Assembly: GCA_965199105.1 (NCBI GenBank) | Contig: CBDAQO010000002.1 | Coordinates: forward strand, 4,092,001-4,156,000 | Direction: 5' to 3' | DNA: 64,000 bases | Source: LMUY01 sp965199105 | Lineage (GTDB): Bacteria > Pseudomonadota > Alphaproteobacteria > Acetobacterales > Acetobacteraceae | In this document: positions 26,062-35,144 of the stretch, piece after piece | Layout of the letters: each line of letters begins with the position of its first letter | Position numbering within the stretch: the stretch's first letter is position 1 | The notes under the pieces: generated by a model | What the model saw: the letters and a program-made list of their open reading frames with translations, nothing else | What the model was told of the DNA's origin: nothing | Databases searched by the model: none | Position numbers and translations under genes: made by a program

Positions 26062-27267
26062 TCATGGGGCGGCGGAGGCGCGCTGGCCAGCGGCGGGCGG
26101 GCTGGGCGCGGCCGGCTCGCTGCTGCTGGCCACCGTTACGTGGTCCCCCTCGGTGAGGCGGGAGACGCCGTCCGTCACCACGCGCTCGCCCGGCTGCAAC
26201 CCGGCCAGCACCACCGAGACGCGCTCGTCCTCGTGCCCCATGGTGAGCGTGCGGCGCACCACCGTGCTATCACGCGCCACCACGTAGGCGAAGGCGCCGG
26301 CCGGCCCGCGCTGCACCGCCACCGGCGGCACCGTCACTACGCCGCGCTCGGTGCGGACCAGCAGGCGCACGTTGATGAAGCCGCCGGGCCACAGCGCCAG
26401 GCTGGTGTTGGGGAAGGTGGCCTTGAGCTTGATGGTGCCGGTGTTCTGGTCGACCGTGTTGTCCAGCACCGCCAACTGGCCGCGGTCCACCGGCGCGCCG
26501 CTGCCACCGACGTCGCCTTGCGGGTAGGCCAGCACCTCGGGCGTGCCGGCGTGCATCGCCTGCGCCACGTCCGGCAGGGTTTGCTGCGGCAGGGTGAACA
26601 CCACCGAAATCGGCTGCAACTGGGTGATCACCACCAGCGGCGTGGTGTCGGCGGCGTGCACGATGTTCCCCTGGTCGACCTGGCGGATGCCGGTGCGCCC
26701 GGCGAGCGGGCTGGCAATGGTGGTGTAGGACAGGTTGGTGCGTGCGGTGTCGATCTGCGCCTGGTCCTGCTGGATCAGCGCGACATCCTGCGCCACCAGC
26801 GCCTTCTGCGTGTCCGAGGTCTGGCTCGAGGTGTAGGCGGTAGCGGCGAGCTTCTGGTAGCGCCCTAAATCCACCCGGGCATTGGCCAGGCTCGCCTCGT
26901 CCTGCGCCTTCTTGGCCGTCGCCTGGTCGAGCGAGGCCTGGTAGGGGCGCGGATCGATGCGCGCCAGCACGTCGCCGGCCTTCACGTCCTGCCCCTCGAC
27001 GAACTTCACCTCGGTAAGCGGGCCGTCGATCATCGGCTTGACGTTGACGGTGTTGAACGCCTGCACGGTGCCAAGCGCGTCGAGGTATTCCGGCACGTCG
27101 GCGCGCAGGGCGGCGGCGGCGAGCACGGGGATGGGGTCACCGTCGGCCGCACCAGGCCGGCCCGGCCGCGCCGAGACGGAGGAGGCGGGGGCGTGGGCCG
27201 CGTAGAAGCCTACCGCCGCGAGGCCGCCCAGGAGCAGGAGAACGAAGCTGATCCGCTGGCGCGTCAT
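26062..27267 (-). CDS. mdtA: RND periplasmic adaptor (MdtA-like)
   Basis: Membrane-fusion protein of 401 residues from MTRQRISFVLLLLGGLAAVGF, an N-terminal anchor or signal. It has the split lipoyl domain (VEGQDVKAGDVLARIDPRPYQASLD and SPLAGRTGIRQVDQGNIV), a helical hairpin between them, the beta-barrel domain (VVFTLPQQTLPDV) and a membrane-proximal domain (GLQPGERVVTDGVSRL). It links the RND pump to the outer-membrane factor. The ATG overlaps the NodT-family gene stop by ATGA; a longer in-frame start upstream is less likely. Confidence 0.87.
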   Translation of the reverse strand: MTRQRISFVLLLLGGLAAVGFYAAHAPASSVSARPGRPGAADGDPIPVLAAAALRADVPEYLDALGTVQAFNTVNVKPMIDGPLTEVKFVEGQDVKAGDVLARIDPRPYQASLDQATAKKAQDEASLANARVDLGRYQKLAATAYTSSQTSDTQKALVAQDVALIQQDQAQIDTARTNLSYTTIASPLAGRTGIRQVDQGNIVHAADTTPLVVITQLQPISVVFTLPQQTLPDVAQAMHAGTPEVLAYPQGDVGGSGAPVDRGQLAVLDNTVDQNTGTIKLKATFPNTSLALWPGGFINVRLLVRTERGVVTVPPVAVQRGPAGAFAYVVARDSTVVRRTLTMGHEDERVSVVLAGLQPGERVVTDGVSRLTEGDHVTVASSSEPAAPSPPAAGQRASAAP

Positions 27268-28817
27268 GTGGTCCCGATCGTACGCGGCTGCGTCCATCCG
27301 CCGCCCAGCGCCTTGTAGAGGTTGATGAGCGCCTGGAAATGCGCAAGACGGGCTTGTGCCAGCGCGTTCTGGTCGGTGAACAGCGTTGTCTGCGTGTTCA
27401 GCACAGTTGTGATGTCCACTACCCCGGCGCCGAGCTGCGCGCGGGCGATGTCCTCCGCCTGCTGCGCCACTTTTACCGCCTGGCGTTCCAGATCTTCCTG
27501 CTGCGCTGCGTAGCGCACCGCGACCAAGTAGGTCTCCGCGTCCTGGAACGCCTGCAGCGCGGCCTGGCGGTAGTCGGCCACCAGCTCGGCGTAGCGGCCC
27601 TTGGCCTGGTCGAGGTTGCCCTGCCGCAAGCCGTTGTCGAAGATGGTCTGGGTGACCGACGCGGCCGCGGTGAATAGCAGGCTGCCGGGCTGCAGCAGGG
27701 TGGACAGCGCGAGGCTCTCCACGCCGCCATTGGCCGTGAGCGTCACGTCCGGGAAGAAGGCGGCGCGGGCGATGCGGATGTTGCCATTCTGCGCCAACAG
27801 GTTGGCCTCGGCCGACGCCACGTCCGGCCGCCGCGCCAGCAGCTCCGCCGGCAGCCCACCGATGACGCTCGGGGTCGGCAGGCTGGTCAGCGTGTCGGCG
27901 GTGATGGCGATGCTCTCCGGCGGCGCGCCGACCAGCGTGGCCAGGCCGATCACCTGCTGCTCGTACTGGCTCTGCAGGTTGGGGATTTGCGCCGCCTCGC
28001 CCGCCACCAGCGCCGCCTGCTGCGCGATGTCCAGCGCGGTGCCGGTGCCGACCTCGGTGCGCACCTGGAACACCTTGAGCGTGGCCTGCGCGTCCGCCAG
28101 GTTGCGCCGCGCCACGGCGAGCTGGTCGGCCGCACCCAGCGCGTTGAAGTAGGTGGTGGCCACCGACGTGAGCACGGTGAGGGCCACGTTGGCCTGGTCG
28201 AACCGGCTGAACAGGGCGGACGCCTGCGCCGATTGCAGCGCCGCACGGTTCTTGCCCCAGAAATCCAGCTCGTAGCTCACCGAGCCCTGTAGGCTATATT
28301 GCCGCGTCTCGATCACCTGCTTGCCGGACGCTGCAACCACGGTGCTGGCCGTGGACGTGGTGCCCTGCGTGGTCGATCCGGTGCCGCTGTTGCTCACGGT
28401 GGGGATACTGCCCGACCCGGTGGTGATGCCGGCGATGGTGGCGCCGCCGCTCGAACTCGAGCTGATCCGGGTGTAGCTGCCGCTGCCCACCGCCGCGACC
28501 GTGGGGAGCAGCGGCGCGCCGGAGATCGACACCTGCGCATCGGCCTGGATCACCCGGGCGGCGGCGGCGGCGAGGTTCTGGTTGTTGGCGCTGGCCTCGT
28601 CGATCAGCCGGTCCAGCTCGGGCGAGCCAAACGCGTGCCACCAATCCGGCGCCGGCCAGGCCTGGCGCGCCGACTCAGCGGTGGCGCGGAAGGCCGCTGG
28701 CACCGCCAGCGCTGGGCGGTGATACTCGGGGCCGAGCGCGCAGCCGGACAGCAGGCCGCCGAGCGCCAGCACGCCCACGGCGGACCATCGGGCAGGTTTC
28801 TGCACCAGCGCCATCAT
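27264..28817 (-). CDS. Outer-membrane efflux lipoprotein (NodT/OprM family)
   Basis: TolC-like channel lipoprotein of 517 residues. The signal peptide ends in the lipobox LLSGC, followed by ALGPEYHRPALAVPAAFR, the classic NodT N-terminus. Two OEP repeats of long alpha-hairpins follow, with LLARRPDVASAEANLLAQN as the family hallmark. A serine/threonine/glycine-rich stretch (about residues 120-155) enlarges the first extracellular region. Start chosen at the first of two adjacent ATGs; a GTG 12 bases upstream is open. It begins about 18 bases after the HAD gene, which may be the first gene of the operon. Confidence 0.85.
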   Translation of the reverse strand: MMALVQKPARWSAVGVLALGGLLSGCALGPEYHRPALAVPAAFRATAESARQAWPAPDWWHAFGSPELDRLIDEASANNQNLAAAAARVIQADAQVSISGAPLLPTVAAVGSGSYTRISSSSSGGATIAGITTGSGSIPTVSNSGTGSTTQGTTSTASTVVAASGKQVIETRQYSLQGSVSYELDFWGKNRAALQSAQASALFSRFDQANVALTVLTSVATTYFNALGAADQLAVARRNLADAQATLKVFQVRTEVGTGTALDIAQQAALVAGEAAQIPNLQSQYEQQVIGLATLVGAPPESIAITADTLTSLPTPSVIGGLPAELLARRPDVASAEANLLAQNGNIRIARAAFFPDVTLTANGGVESLALSTLLQPGSLLFTAAASVTQTIFDNGLRQGNLDQAKGRYAELVADYRQAALQAFQDAETYLVAVRYAAQQEDLERQAVKVAQQAEDIARAQLGAGVVDITTVLNTQTTLFTDQNALAQARLAHFQALINLYKALGGGWTQPRTIGTT

Positions 28818-28835
28818 TGGAGGGCGCACGATCCG

Positions 28836-29558
28836 CTAGCAGCCAAGCTGGTCAGCCAACGCCTCAATACTGTCGACCGAGTGGTCCCAGTCACTGGTGG
28901 CCGCGTCGCTGGTGGCCGCGAGGTCCTTGGTCTGGCCAGGGCCGTGTTCGGTGGGACGGGCGATGAAGGCCGTGCGCAGGCCGTGGCAGCGCGCGGCGGC
29001 CAGGTCGGAATTATGGGCGGCGCACATCATCACGTCCGCCGGGTCGAGCGAGAGCAGGTCACACGCTCCCAGATAGGTCTCGGCGTCGGGTTTGTAGTGC
29101 CGCGATACGTCGCCGCCGAACACCATGTCCCACGGCAGGCGGTTGAGCCGCGCCAGGTCCACCAGCAGCGACACGTTGCCGTTGGAGAGTGGCGCCAGGA
29201 TGAAGCGTGTATGCAGCCGCAGCAGGCCCGGCGCGGCGTCGGGCCAAGCCTGCAGGCGGTGCCAGCCCAGGGTGAGCTGGTCCCGCTCGGCGGCGGAGAT
29301 GCCGCTAATGCCGTGCTGGGCCAGCACGTCGTCCAAGGCGACTCGGTGCAGGGCGTCCAGCTTGGTCCAGGGCAGCTCGCCGGAGCGCACGCGGTTCATC
29401 GCCGGCGCGTAGGTGCCGCGCCAGGCATCCACCACCGTGGCCCAGTCGGCGGCGATGCCCTTGGCCGCGCCGAACGCGGTGAGTTCGCGCACCAGGCTGG
29501 AGCGCCAATCCACCACCGTCCCGAACGTGTCGAAGATGAGCGCGCGTACCGATGGCAT
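28836..29558 (-). CDS. Haloacid dehalogenase, type II (HAD superfamily)
   Basis: Protein of 240 residues. The nucleophile is D10 in LIFDTFGTVVDWR. The conserved arginine and serine/asparagine appear in APLSNGNVSLLVDLAR, the lysine in HYKPDAETYL, and the closing acidic motif as MMCAAHNSDLAAARCHGL. This set matches 2-haloacid dehalogenases, which release halide from short 2-halo-acids, although many members act as phosphatases. It is placed before the efflux operon on the same strand, and the reason for that link is unknown. Confidence 0.85.
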   Translation of the reverse strand: MPSVRALIFDTFGTVVDWRSSLVRELTAFGAAKGIAADWATVVDAWRGTYAPAMNRVRSGELPWTKLDALHRVALDDVLAQHGISGISAAERDQLTLGWHRLQAWPDAAPGLLRLHTRFILAPLSNGNVSLLVDLARLNRLPWDMVFGGDVSRHYKPDAETYLGACDLLSLDPADVMMCAAHNSDLAAARCHGLRTAFIARPTEHGPGQTKDLAATSDAATSDWDHSVDSIEALADQLGC

Positions 29559-29645
29559 GCGAAGGAGATTAACCGATCGGGCGCCTTTTCGCGAGTGGGG
29601 CCAATTGTAAACGGTCTGGCAACCTTCGCCGCGTAGAAACGGGCT

Positions 29646-30662
29646 ATGCGGTTAAAGCTCTATCGGGCCCCGAGCGTAAGTGAGGCCATGGCGCGCGTTC
29701 GCGTGGAGCTTGGGCCGGATGCGCTCATTCTCGCCACGCGGCGGGTGGCCGAGGGCGTGGAAGTCACCGCGGCGCTCGAACCGGTCGAGCCGATGGACCC
29801 GATGGAGCCGGTCGCCGCGCCGCGCCCCCCTCCGCCAGACCCAGAGCGCGAGCGCCAGCTTGCCTGGCACGGCGTGCCGCCCGCCTTGGCGCAGGCGCTG
29901 GCCGCCGGCTCGCTCGAGGCGGCGCTGTCCCGCACCATGCGCTTCGGCACGCTGGGGCTGGCCACGCCGGACGCCCGGCCCCTGCTGTTCGCCGGCCCGC
30001 CGGGCGCCGGCAAAACCCTCACCGTGGCGCGGCTGGCCACCCGCCTGGTGATGGCAGGCGCGTCGCCGCTGGTCATCACCACGGACGGGCAACGCGCCGG
30101 CGCCACCGAGCAGCTCGCCGCCTTCACCCGCCTGCTGGGATTGACGTTGATCGTCGCCAGCCACCCGGTCACGCTGTCCCGCGCGCTGCAGCGCCGCAAA
30201 CCGGGGGATGCGGTGCTGATCGACGCCTCCGGGACCGACCCGTTCGACCCGGCGCAGCAGGACCAGATCGCCGGGCTTGCCGCCACGGCGGACGCGGCCA
30301 CTGCGCTGGTGCTGCCGGCCGGGCTCGACCCGTTCGAGGCCGCCGACCTCGCAGCCGCCTTCGCCGCAGGGGGCGCCAGCTTCCTGATCGGCACACGGTT
30401 GGACCTGGCGCGCCGGCTCGGCTGGCTGCTGAGCGCGGCCGACAGCGGCAAGCTCACTTTGGCGGAGGCCGGCATCGGGCCCGGCGCCGCCGACGGGCTG
30501 ACGGCGCTCACCGCCGCCTTCCTGGCCGAACGATTGACCCAGCGCGGCGCCCCTCCCCCTCGGCGCGCCGAAGCCGAGCCCACCCCCAGCGCCTCGCCCA
30601 GTGGCCGCCCGCGCGGTCCCACCTTCCCGAGCCGCACGACCCTTTCGGAGTTGCCGCTATGA
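29646..30662 (+). CDS. flhF: FlhF, SRP-type GTPase for flagellar placement (atypical)
   Basis: Protein of 338 residues. The N-terminus MRLKLYRAPSVSEAMARVRVELGPDALIL is the FlhF hallmark. A Pro-rich linker (45-68) leads to the NG domain: P-loop GPPGAGKT (117-124) and TTDGQRAGATEQL. The G3 motif, normally DTAGR, reads DASGTD (193-198), and the specificity motif TK.D reads TRLD. Weakened GTP binding or hydrolysis is possible. FlhF recruits flagellar basal-body parts to the pole. The stop overlaps flhG by ATGA. No other flagellar gene is in the window. Confidence 0.82.
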   Translation: MRLKLYRAPSVSEAMARVRVELGPDALILATRRVAEGVEVTAALEPVEPMDPMEPVAAPRPPPPDPERERQLAWHGVPPALAQALAAGSLEAALSRTMRFGTLGLATPDARPLLFAGPPGAGKTLTVARLATRLVMAGASPLVITTDGQRAGATEQLAAFTRLLGLTLIVASHPVTLSRALQRRKPGDAVLIDASGTDPFDPAQQDQIAGLAATADAATALVLPAGLDPFEAADLAAAFAAGGASFLIGTRLDLARRLGWLLSAADSGKLTLAEAGIGPGAADGLTALTAAFLAERLTQRGAPPPRRAEAEPTPSASPSGRPRGPTFPSRTTLSELPL

Positions 30663-31456
30663 GCGCCACCGCCGCCCCCCCAATCCCGCAAACCGTGCCG
30701 CAAGCCGCGCCGCCGCGGGCGCGGTTGCTCGCGGTCGCGTCCGGCAAAGGCGGCGTCGGCAAGACCTGGCTGTCGGCCACGTTGTCGCGCGCTTTCGTGC
30801 TGGCCGGGCGTTCCGTGCTGCTGTTCGACGGTGACCTCGGCCTGGCCAACGTGGACATCCAGCTCGGCATCATGCCGGAGCGGGATTTGGGCTCCGTCAT
30901 CTCGGGCCAATGCACCCTGGCCGAGGCCGCGATGACCTACGCGCCAGGCGGCTTCTCGGTGCTGCCGGGCCGCTCGGGCTCGGGCGCGTTCTCCACCATG
31001 GACCCGGCGGTGCTGGACCGCATCCTGCTGATGCTGGCGGCCGAGCAGACCGTGAGTGACGTCGTGCTCGACCTCGGCGCCGGGCTCGACCGCTCGACCC
31101 GGCGCATGGCCGCCACCGCGGACACGCTGCTGGTGGTGGCGACGGAAGAGCCTACCAGCCTCACCGACGCCTACGCCGTGCTTAAGATGGCAGCGTTCGA
31201 CCGGCCCGGCGGTGACGTGCGCGTGGTGATCAACCAGGCCTCGACGCCCGCCGCCGCGCAACGCACCTACCTCACGCTCGCCAAGGCCTGCGGCACCTTC
31301 CTGGGGCGGCGCCCCGCCCTGGCCGGCATCATCCGGCGGGACGGCCATGTCGGGGATGCCATCCGCCGGCAGGTGCTGCTGCAGGTGCGCCACCCCATCA
31401 CCGGGGCCGCGCAGGACGTGGAACGGCTGGCCAAGCAATTGCTGGCGTCCTGGTGA
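30659..31456 (+). CDS. flhG: FlhG/FleN-type MinD-like ATPase
   Basis: ParA/MinD ATPase of 265 residues that controls flagellar number with FlhF. The deviant Walker A GKGGVGKT lies at 29-36, Walker A' at LLFDGDLGLANVDIQLG, and VLDLGAGLDRS takes the switch II position. The C-terminus ITGAAQDVERLAKQLLASW fits FlhG. The N-terminal 20 residues are Pro/Ala-rich and lack a clear DQAxxLR motif, which in other FlhG proteins stimulates FlhF. The gene is translationally coupled to flhF. Confidence 0.85.
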   Translation: MSATAAPPIPQTVPQAAPPRARLLAVASGKGGVGKTWLSATLSRAFVLAGRSVLLFDGDLGLANVDIQLGIMPERDLGSVISGQCTLAEAAMTYAPGGFSVLPGRSGSGAFSTMDPAVLDRILLMLAAEQTVSDVVLDLGAGLDRSTRRMAATADTLLVVATEEPTSLTDAYAVLKMAAFDRPGGDVRVVINQASTPAAAQRTYLTLAKACGTFLGRRPALAGIIRRDGHVGDAIRRQVLLQVRHPITGAAQDVERLAKQLLASW

Positions 31457-31531
31457 ACGCGCCCGTCTGCCCGCGCTTGCACCCGCAGGCCCGCCGCCCT
31501 TATGTCACGCCGTCGGTGCGTAGGGGGCAGC

Positions 31532-32665
31532 GTGCGCTTGATCCGTGCGGGCCGCGACATGCGGGTGGACTTCTTTCGCGGCCTGGCGTTGTGGTGGATT
31601 TTCACCGACCACATCCCCGACAATTGGATCAACCAGTTCAGCCTGCGCAACTTCGCCGTCTGCGACTCGGCCGAAGTGTTCGTGTTCCTGGCGGGCTACG
31701 GCGCCGGGTTGGCCTATGGCCGTTCGATGGACCGCAACGGCTGGGTCTACGCCGCCGCCGACACCGCCAAGCGGGCCTGGACGCTCTACATCGCCCACAT
31801 CTTCCTCTTCGTGGTGTTCTCCGCCCAGGTCGCCTATTCCGCGACCGCGTTGGACCGGGCCGACTACCTGGACGAGATCCATCTGGACGTGCTCGGTGAG
31901 CAACCGTACCGGGCCATGCTGGAAGCGCTGTGGCTGCATTTCCAGCCCGCCTACCTGGACATCCTGCCGCTCTACATCGTGCTGCTACTCGTGTTCGCGC
32001 TGGTGATGCCGCTGCTGCGCTGGCCGCAGGTGCTGGCGGTGCTGTCGTTCACCCTCTACGCGGTGGCGCGCGGGGTCGGGCTCAACCTGCCCTCCTTCAC
32101 CGGCGACGGATGGTACTTCAACCCGCTGACCTGGCAGTTGCTGTTCATGGTCGGCGCCATCCTGGCCTACGCGCCGGCCGAGCAGCCCAGCCTAAGCGTC
32201 AGGCGGCTGCTGGACGGGCTCAGCGCGCTGATGATCCTGTTTGGGCTGGTGCTGCAGTTCGGCATCTGGAGCCATCCGGCGCTCGCCGCCCACTTGCCGC
32301 CGCGGATCGACCGCATCGTCAACTCGGTCGACAAGGGAGGGCTGCACCCGTTCCGGCTGGTGTCGATCTTGGCGCTGGTCTGGGCCGTGTCCCGGCTGGT
32401 GCCCGCAAGCGCGCGCTGGCTGTCGAGCCGCTGGACCGCGCCGTTCATCCTCTGCGGGCAACATTCGCTCCCCGTGTTCTGCAGCGGCATCTTCCTTTCC
32501 TTCATGGGCCGCCTGGTGCTCGAGGAAACCGATGGTTGGTGGGTTCAGTTGGGCGTTAACGCGGCGGGTGCCCTCGCGCTGATTGGCGTCGGCCTGCTGT
32601 CCGCTTACTATCGCGAAAAGGGGCGGCGCATGCCTCAACCGGTTGCAAGGGGCGCCCTGCCATGA
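31532..32665 (+). CDS. OpgC-like membrane acyltransferase
   Basis: Membrane protein of about 377 residues with roughly ten hydrophobic segments. The N-terminus RVDFFRGLALWWIFTDHIP, then FSLRNFAVCDSAEVFVFLAGY, defines the OpgC family of O-acyltransferases, which succinylate or acylate periplasmic glucans. GTG chosen as start because AGGGGGC lies close upstream; other starts are ATG 31502 and ATG 31559. The stop overlaps the next gene, a degenerate SGNH protein, by ATGA. Acyltransferase and SGNH pairs are common in surface-glycan acylation, so the two probably act on one glycan. Confidence 0.82.
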   Translation: MRLIRAGRDMRVDFFRGLALWWIFTDHIPDNWINQFSLRNFAVCDSAEVFVFLAGYGAGLAYGRSMDRNGWVYAAADTAKRAWTLYIAHIFLFVVFSAQVAYSATALDRADYLDEIHLDVLGEQPYRAMLEALWLHFQPAYLDILPLYIVLLLVFALVMPLLRWPQVLAVLSFTLYAVARGVGLNLPSFTGDGWYFNPLTWQLLFMVGAILAYAPAEQPSLSVRRLLDGLSALMILFGLVLQFGIWSHPALAAHLPPRIDRIVNSVDKGGLHPFRLVSILALVWAVSRLVPASARWLSSRWTAPFILCGQHSLPVFCSGIFLSFMGRLVLEETDGWWVQLGVNAAGALALIGVGLLSAYYREKGRRMPQPVARGALP

Positions 32666-33513
32666 GATCGTTGCGGATGTGGACGATAGTAGGGGACCGG
32701 TTGCGGTGCGGCCTGATCGGGATGGTGTTGGCGCTTGCCATGCCGTGGGCCACGCCCGCGCTGGCGGCTGACCGGTGCAACGCCCCGCAGGACCTGACCG
32801 CCAACATCGCACCCCTGCCGCATGTCAGTGCGGCGCTGAAGCCCGGTGCCACGCTCGACGTGCTCACCGTCGGCTCTGCAACCGTGTTCAGCCCCGACGA
32901 GACGCTCAAGCCCGGCACCATCACGGGACAGGCGCTGGGCCTCGGCGCTTTCGGCAAGGTCGCCGCGCTGCCGATGCCATCCCAATCGGCATTTCCGCTG
33001 CAGATGGGGCACGCGCTGATGGAGGCCGACCCGAAGCTCACCGTGAACGTCACCGTGCGCGGTGGGCGGGGCATGACGGCGTTGGAAATGGTCGACATCA
33101 TCCGGCAAGAACTGGCCAGCCATCACTACCAACTGGTGGTTTGGCAAACCGGGACCGTCGAAGCCGTGCAGAATATCCCGGCCGGCGAGTTCTACCAGAC
33201 GCTGCAGGATGGCGCGGCGGCGATTGCCAAGGCGGGCGCCGACCTCGTGCTGGTCAACCCGCAATACAGCCGCTTCCTACACGCCAATGCCGACCTGGAG
33301 CCCTACTCGCAATCCATGCAGCAGGTCGCGGCCATGCCGGGCGCGATGCTGTTTCCGCGCTACGAGCTGATGCGCTACTGGATGAACGACGGTCAGATCG
33401 ACCTCGAACGCACTCCCAAGCCGCAGCGGCTGGCCACGGTGGAGGAGTTGCACGAATGCCTCGGGCAACGCCTCGCCGCCATGGTCATGCAGGCAGCTCG
33501 TCAGCCATCCTGA
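32662..33513 (+). CDS. SGNH/GDSL hydrolase-like periplasmic protein with altered active site
   Basis: Protein of 283 residues with a signal peptide ending in ATPALA-A. The layout follows SGNH proteins that accompany OpgC-type acyltransferases: a first block LDVLTVGSATVF, FPLQMGHALMEADPKL, NVTVRGGRGMTALEM, VVWQTGTVEAV, LVLVNPQYSRFL and FPRYELMRYW. In the relatives I recall, the first block is GSSS and the third WQVGTN. Here the nucleophile position reads Ala (GSA) and the asparagine position Val. Either the catalytic residues moved or the protein lost esterase activity and only binds glycan or acyl groups. Confidence 0.7.
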   Translation: MRSLRMWTIVGDRLRCGLIGMVLALAMPWATPALAADRCNAPQDLTANIAPLPHVSAALKPGATLDVLTVGSATVFSPDETLKPGTITGQALGLGAFGKVAALPMPSQSAFPLQMGHALMEADPKLTVNVTVRGGRGMTALEMVDIIRQELASHHYQLVVWQTGTVEAVQNIPAGEFYQTLQDGAAAIAKAGADLVLVNPQYSRFLHANADLEPYSQSMQQVAAMPGAMLFPRYELMRYWMNDGQIDLERTPKPQRLATVEELHECLGQRLAAMVMQAARQPS

Positions 33514-33745
33514 CCGCGAGCGGCGCGGCCGGGCCGATCAACCGCACGACGTCCGCCCAATAGGCACCCCAATCCTCGTTCGCCCAGGCGGCACCCTCGT
33601 ACATGGCCTCGGCAAAGCACTGCGCAGACGCCGGGTCGACCTGGCAAAGATAGCGCGCCATGGCTGCAGCAGACAACGCGGTCGACCGGGCCGGGATCTC
33701 CACCTTGAACCCGAGAAAGCTATCGGCCTGCGAATTTGGCTGCAT
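33485..33745 (-). CDS. Small hypothetical protein
   Basis: Protein of 86 residues beginning MQPNSQADSFLGFKVEIPARS, with GGGAG-like pairing (GGGAG) about 13 bases before the ATG. No signal peptide or membrane helix; three Trp and three Cys/Met-rich stretches (RYLCQVDPASAQCFAEAMYEG). The 3' end overlaps the convergent SGNH gene by 29 bases. Family not recognised; amino-acid composition looks like a real protein. Confidence 0.5.
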   Translation of the reverse strand: MQPNSQADSFLGFKVEIPARSTALSAAAMARYLCQVDPASAQCFAEAMYEGAAWANEDWGAYWADVVRLIGPAAPLAVRMADELPA

Positions 33746-33880
33746 CGTCGTGCACTCCCTGCCTCGCGCATATTCGAGACTAGGCAGGGTTATGTGTCAG
33801 AGATATGGCTCAAATCCTAACGATGCAGTAAAAAACTGTGACCGTGCTGTGAGCCGGCGCATGGCGGGATATGGGACGGA

Positions 33881-34582
33881 TCAGTGATCGAGTGACACGG
33901 ACCCGTCCCGCGCGAAGGTGTAGGTGGCGGATTCTGGCGGGAAATTCTGCAGGATGGTCTGCTTCAGGTAGTCCACCCGCTGATTGACCGCCGCAGTGTC
34001 CAGGTTGGCGAAGGCCGGCGCGACGCGAACCTCCGCCACGCGGCCGCCGCCCAGATCGATGGCGACGGTGTAGCCGTTGGCGCTCGGCGTCAGGCGCCAG
34101 CGCGCGCCTTGCCCGGTGACGTTGGTCCAGCGCGAAGGCGGCGGCGGCGGCGTCGGGGTGATCACCGCCGGAATGGGTGCGGCGGCTGGCGGCACGGGTG
34201 CGGGTGCCGGCGGCAACGCGGGTAACGGGGCTTGCGCGGGCGGCGGCGGGCTGGCCGGGTCGGCGCTGGCGGCCCGCAAGCGCTGCATGAGGGCATCGAG
34301 GTCGGGCGTGCTGGGCGGGTTGGGCGATGCCGCGGCCGGCGTCGCCGGGGCCGGTCTCCCAACCGAAGCGCCGGCGGGCACGGCGGCCGGGTTCGGCACC
34401 GGCGGGATCGGCGCGGTCGCGGGCGGCGCGTCATGCACCACGAAGGCGCCTGGGTCGGGCGTGATGGCAGCGGCCGGGCTGGCCAGCCGGGCGTCCGGCC
34501 GCGTGGTGTTGCGCGGGATCACGATGTAGCCGACCGACACGATCAGCACCGCGACGAGCGCCAGGAAAAACAGCCGGATCAT
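33881..34582 (-). CDS. Membrane-anchored Pro/Ala-rich hypothetical protein
   Basis: Protein of 233 residues. One N-terminal membrane anchor (FFLALVAVLIVSVGYIVI) is followed by a low-complexity Pro/Ala linker at about 35-150, then a small globular domain (WTNVTGQGARWRLTPSANGYTVAIDLGGGRVAEVRVAP ... in two segments) ending in FARDGSVSLDH. The layout, anchor plus long extended linker plus compact end, suits a protein that spans the periplasm. Family not recognised. It is downstream of holC on the same strand with a 31-base gap. Confidence 0.65.
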   Translation of the reverse strand: MIRLFFLALVAVLIVSVGYIVIPRNTTRPDARLASPAAAITPDPGAFVVHDAPPATAPIPPVPNPAAVPAGASVGRPAPATPAAASPNPPSTPDLDALMQRLRAASADPASPPPPAQAPLPALPPAPAPVPPAAAPIPAVITPTPPPPPSRWTNVTGQGARWRLTPSANGYTVAIDLGGGRVAEVRVAPAFANLDTAAVNQRVDYLKQTILQNFPPESATYTFARDGSVSLDH

Positions 34583-34613
34583 GCCCGTTCAAGCCCCGCC
34601 GGCTGCCATTGCG

Positions 34614-35057
34614 TCACGCCTTCTTCTGCCATCCACGCTCGTCCTGCTGCCAATAGGTCAGATTATGCCCGGCCGTCTTCTCGCTCGACCAGCGCAACCG
34701 GGCGGCGGCCAGCCCCGCCTCGTCGCGCCCATCGAACAGGTCGAACACCCGGTCGAACGCGGCGGCCGCGGCTGCGGTGCCGTCCACGCGGAACAGAAAG
34801 CGCGCGCCGTTCGGTGCCTCGGCGTCGAGCGCCAGCCAGATCGGTTGCCACTGGGCCTCGCCGGTGCGGGCGCTGCCATGGGGCAGCCAATCCGGGTCGA
34901 TGCTGGCCCACAGCGCGTCCGACAGGGCCTTGAGCCGCGCCTCGGTGCCGCACACCACCACCGCCCGCTGCCCTGCCGCCAGGGTGCGACCGAGCAACTT
35001 GGGTAGGGCTTGCTCGGCGGTGGTCCGCGTCAGGTGGTAGAAGCCGATGTCACTCAC
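34614..35057 (-). CDS. holC: DNA polymerase III chi subunit
   Basis: Protein of 147 residues. MSDIGFYHLTRTTAEQALPKLL, then RAVVVCGTEARLKALSDALW, the DWLPHG motif, PIWLALDAEAPNGARFLFRVDG, FDLFDGRDEAGLAAAR and a C-terminal HNLTYWQQDERGWQKKA match HolC closely. Chi links the clamp loader to single-stranded DNA-binding protein. It is encoded after pepA and the 221-residue gene on the same strand; the pepA-holC neighbourhood is common in Proteobacteria. Confidence 0.9.
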   Translation of the reverse strand: MSDIGFYHLTRTTAEQALPKLLGRTLAAGQRAVVVCGTEARLKALSDALWASIDPDWLPHGSARTGEAQWQPIWLALDAEAPNGARFLFRVDGTAAAAAAFDRVFDLFDGRDEAGLAAARLRWSSEKTAGHNLTYWQQDERGWQKKA

Positions 35058-35144
35058 CCGCCAAAGCCCTCACACCAATGCGCCCATGCCGACCGCTCGC
35101 GCGCCTCCATACCGGCAATGTCCCGACGCGCCCATGGCAGGGTG

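Noticed and set aside
29581..29645. A sigma-54 promoter ahead of flhF (TGGCA near 29617).
   Set aside because: The expected TTGC element at the -12 position is absent.
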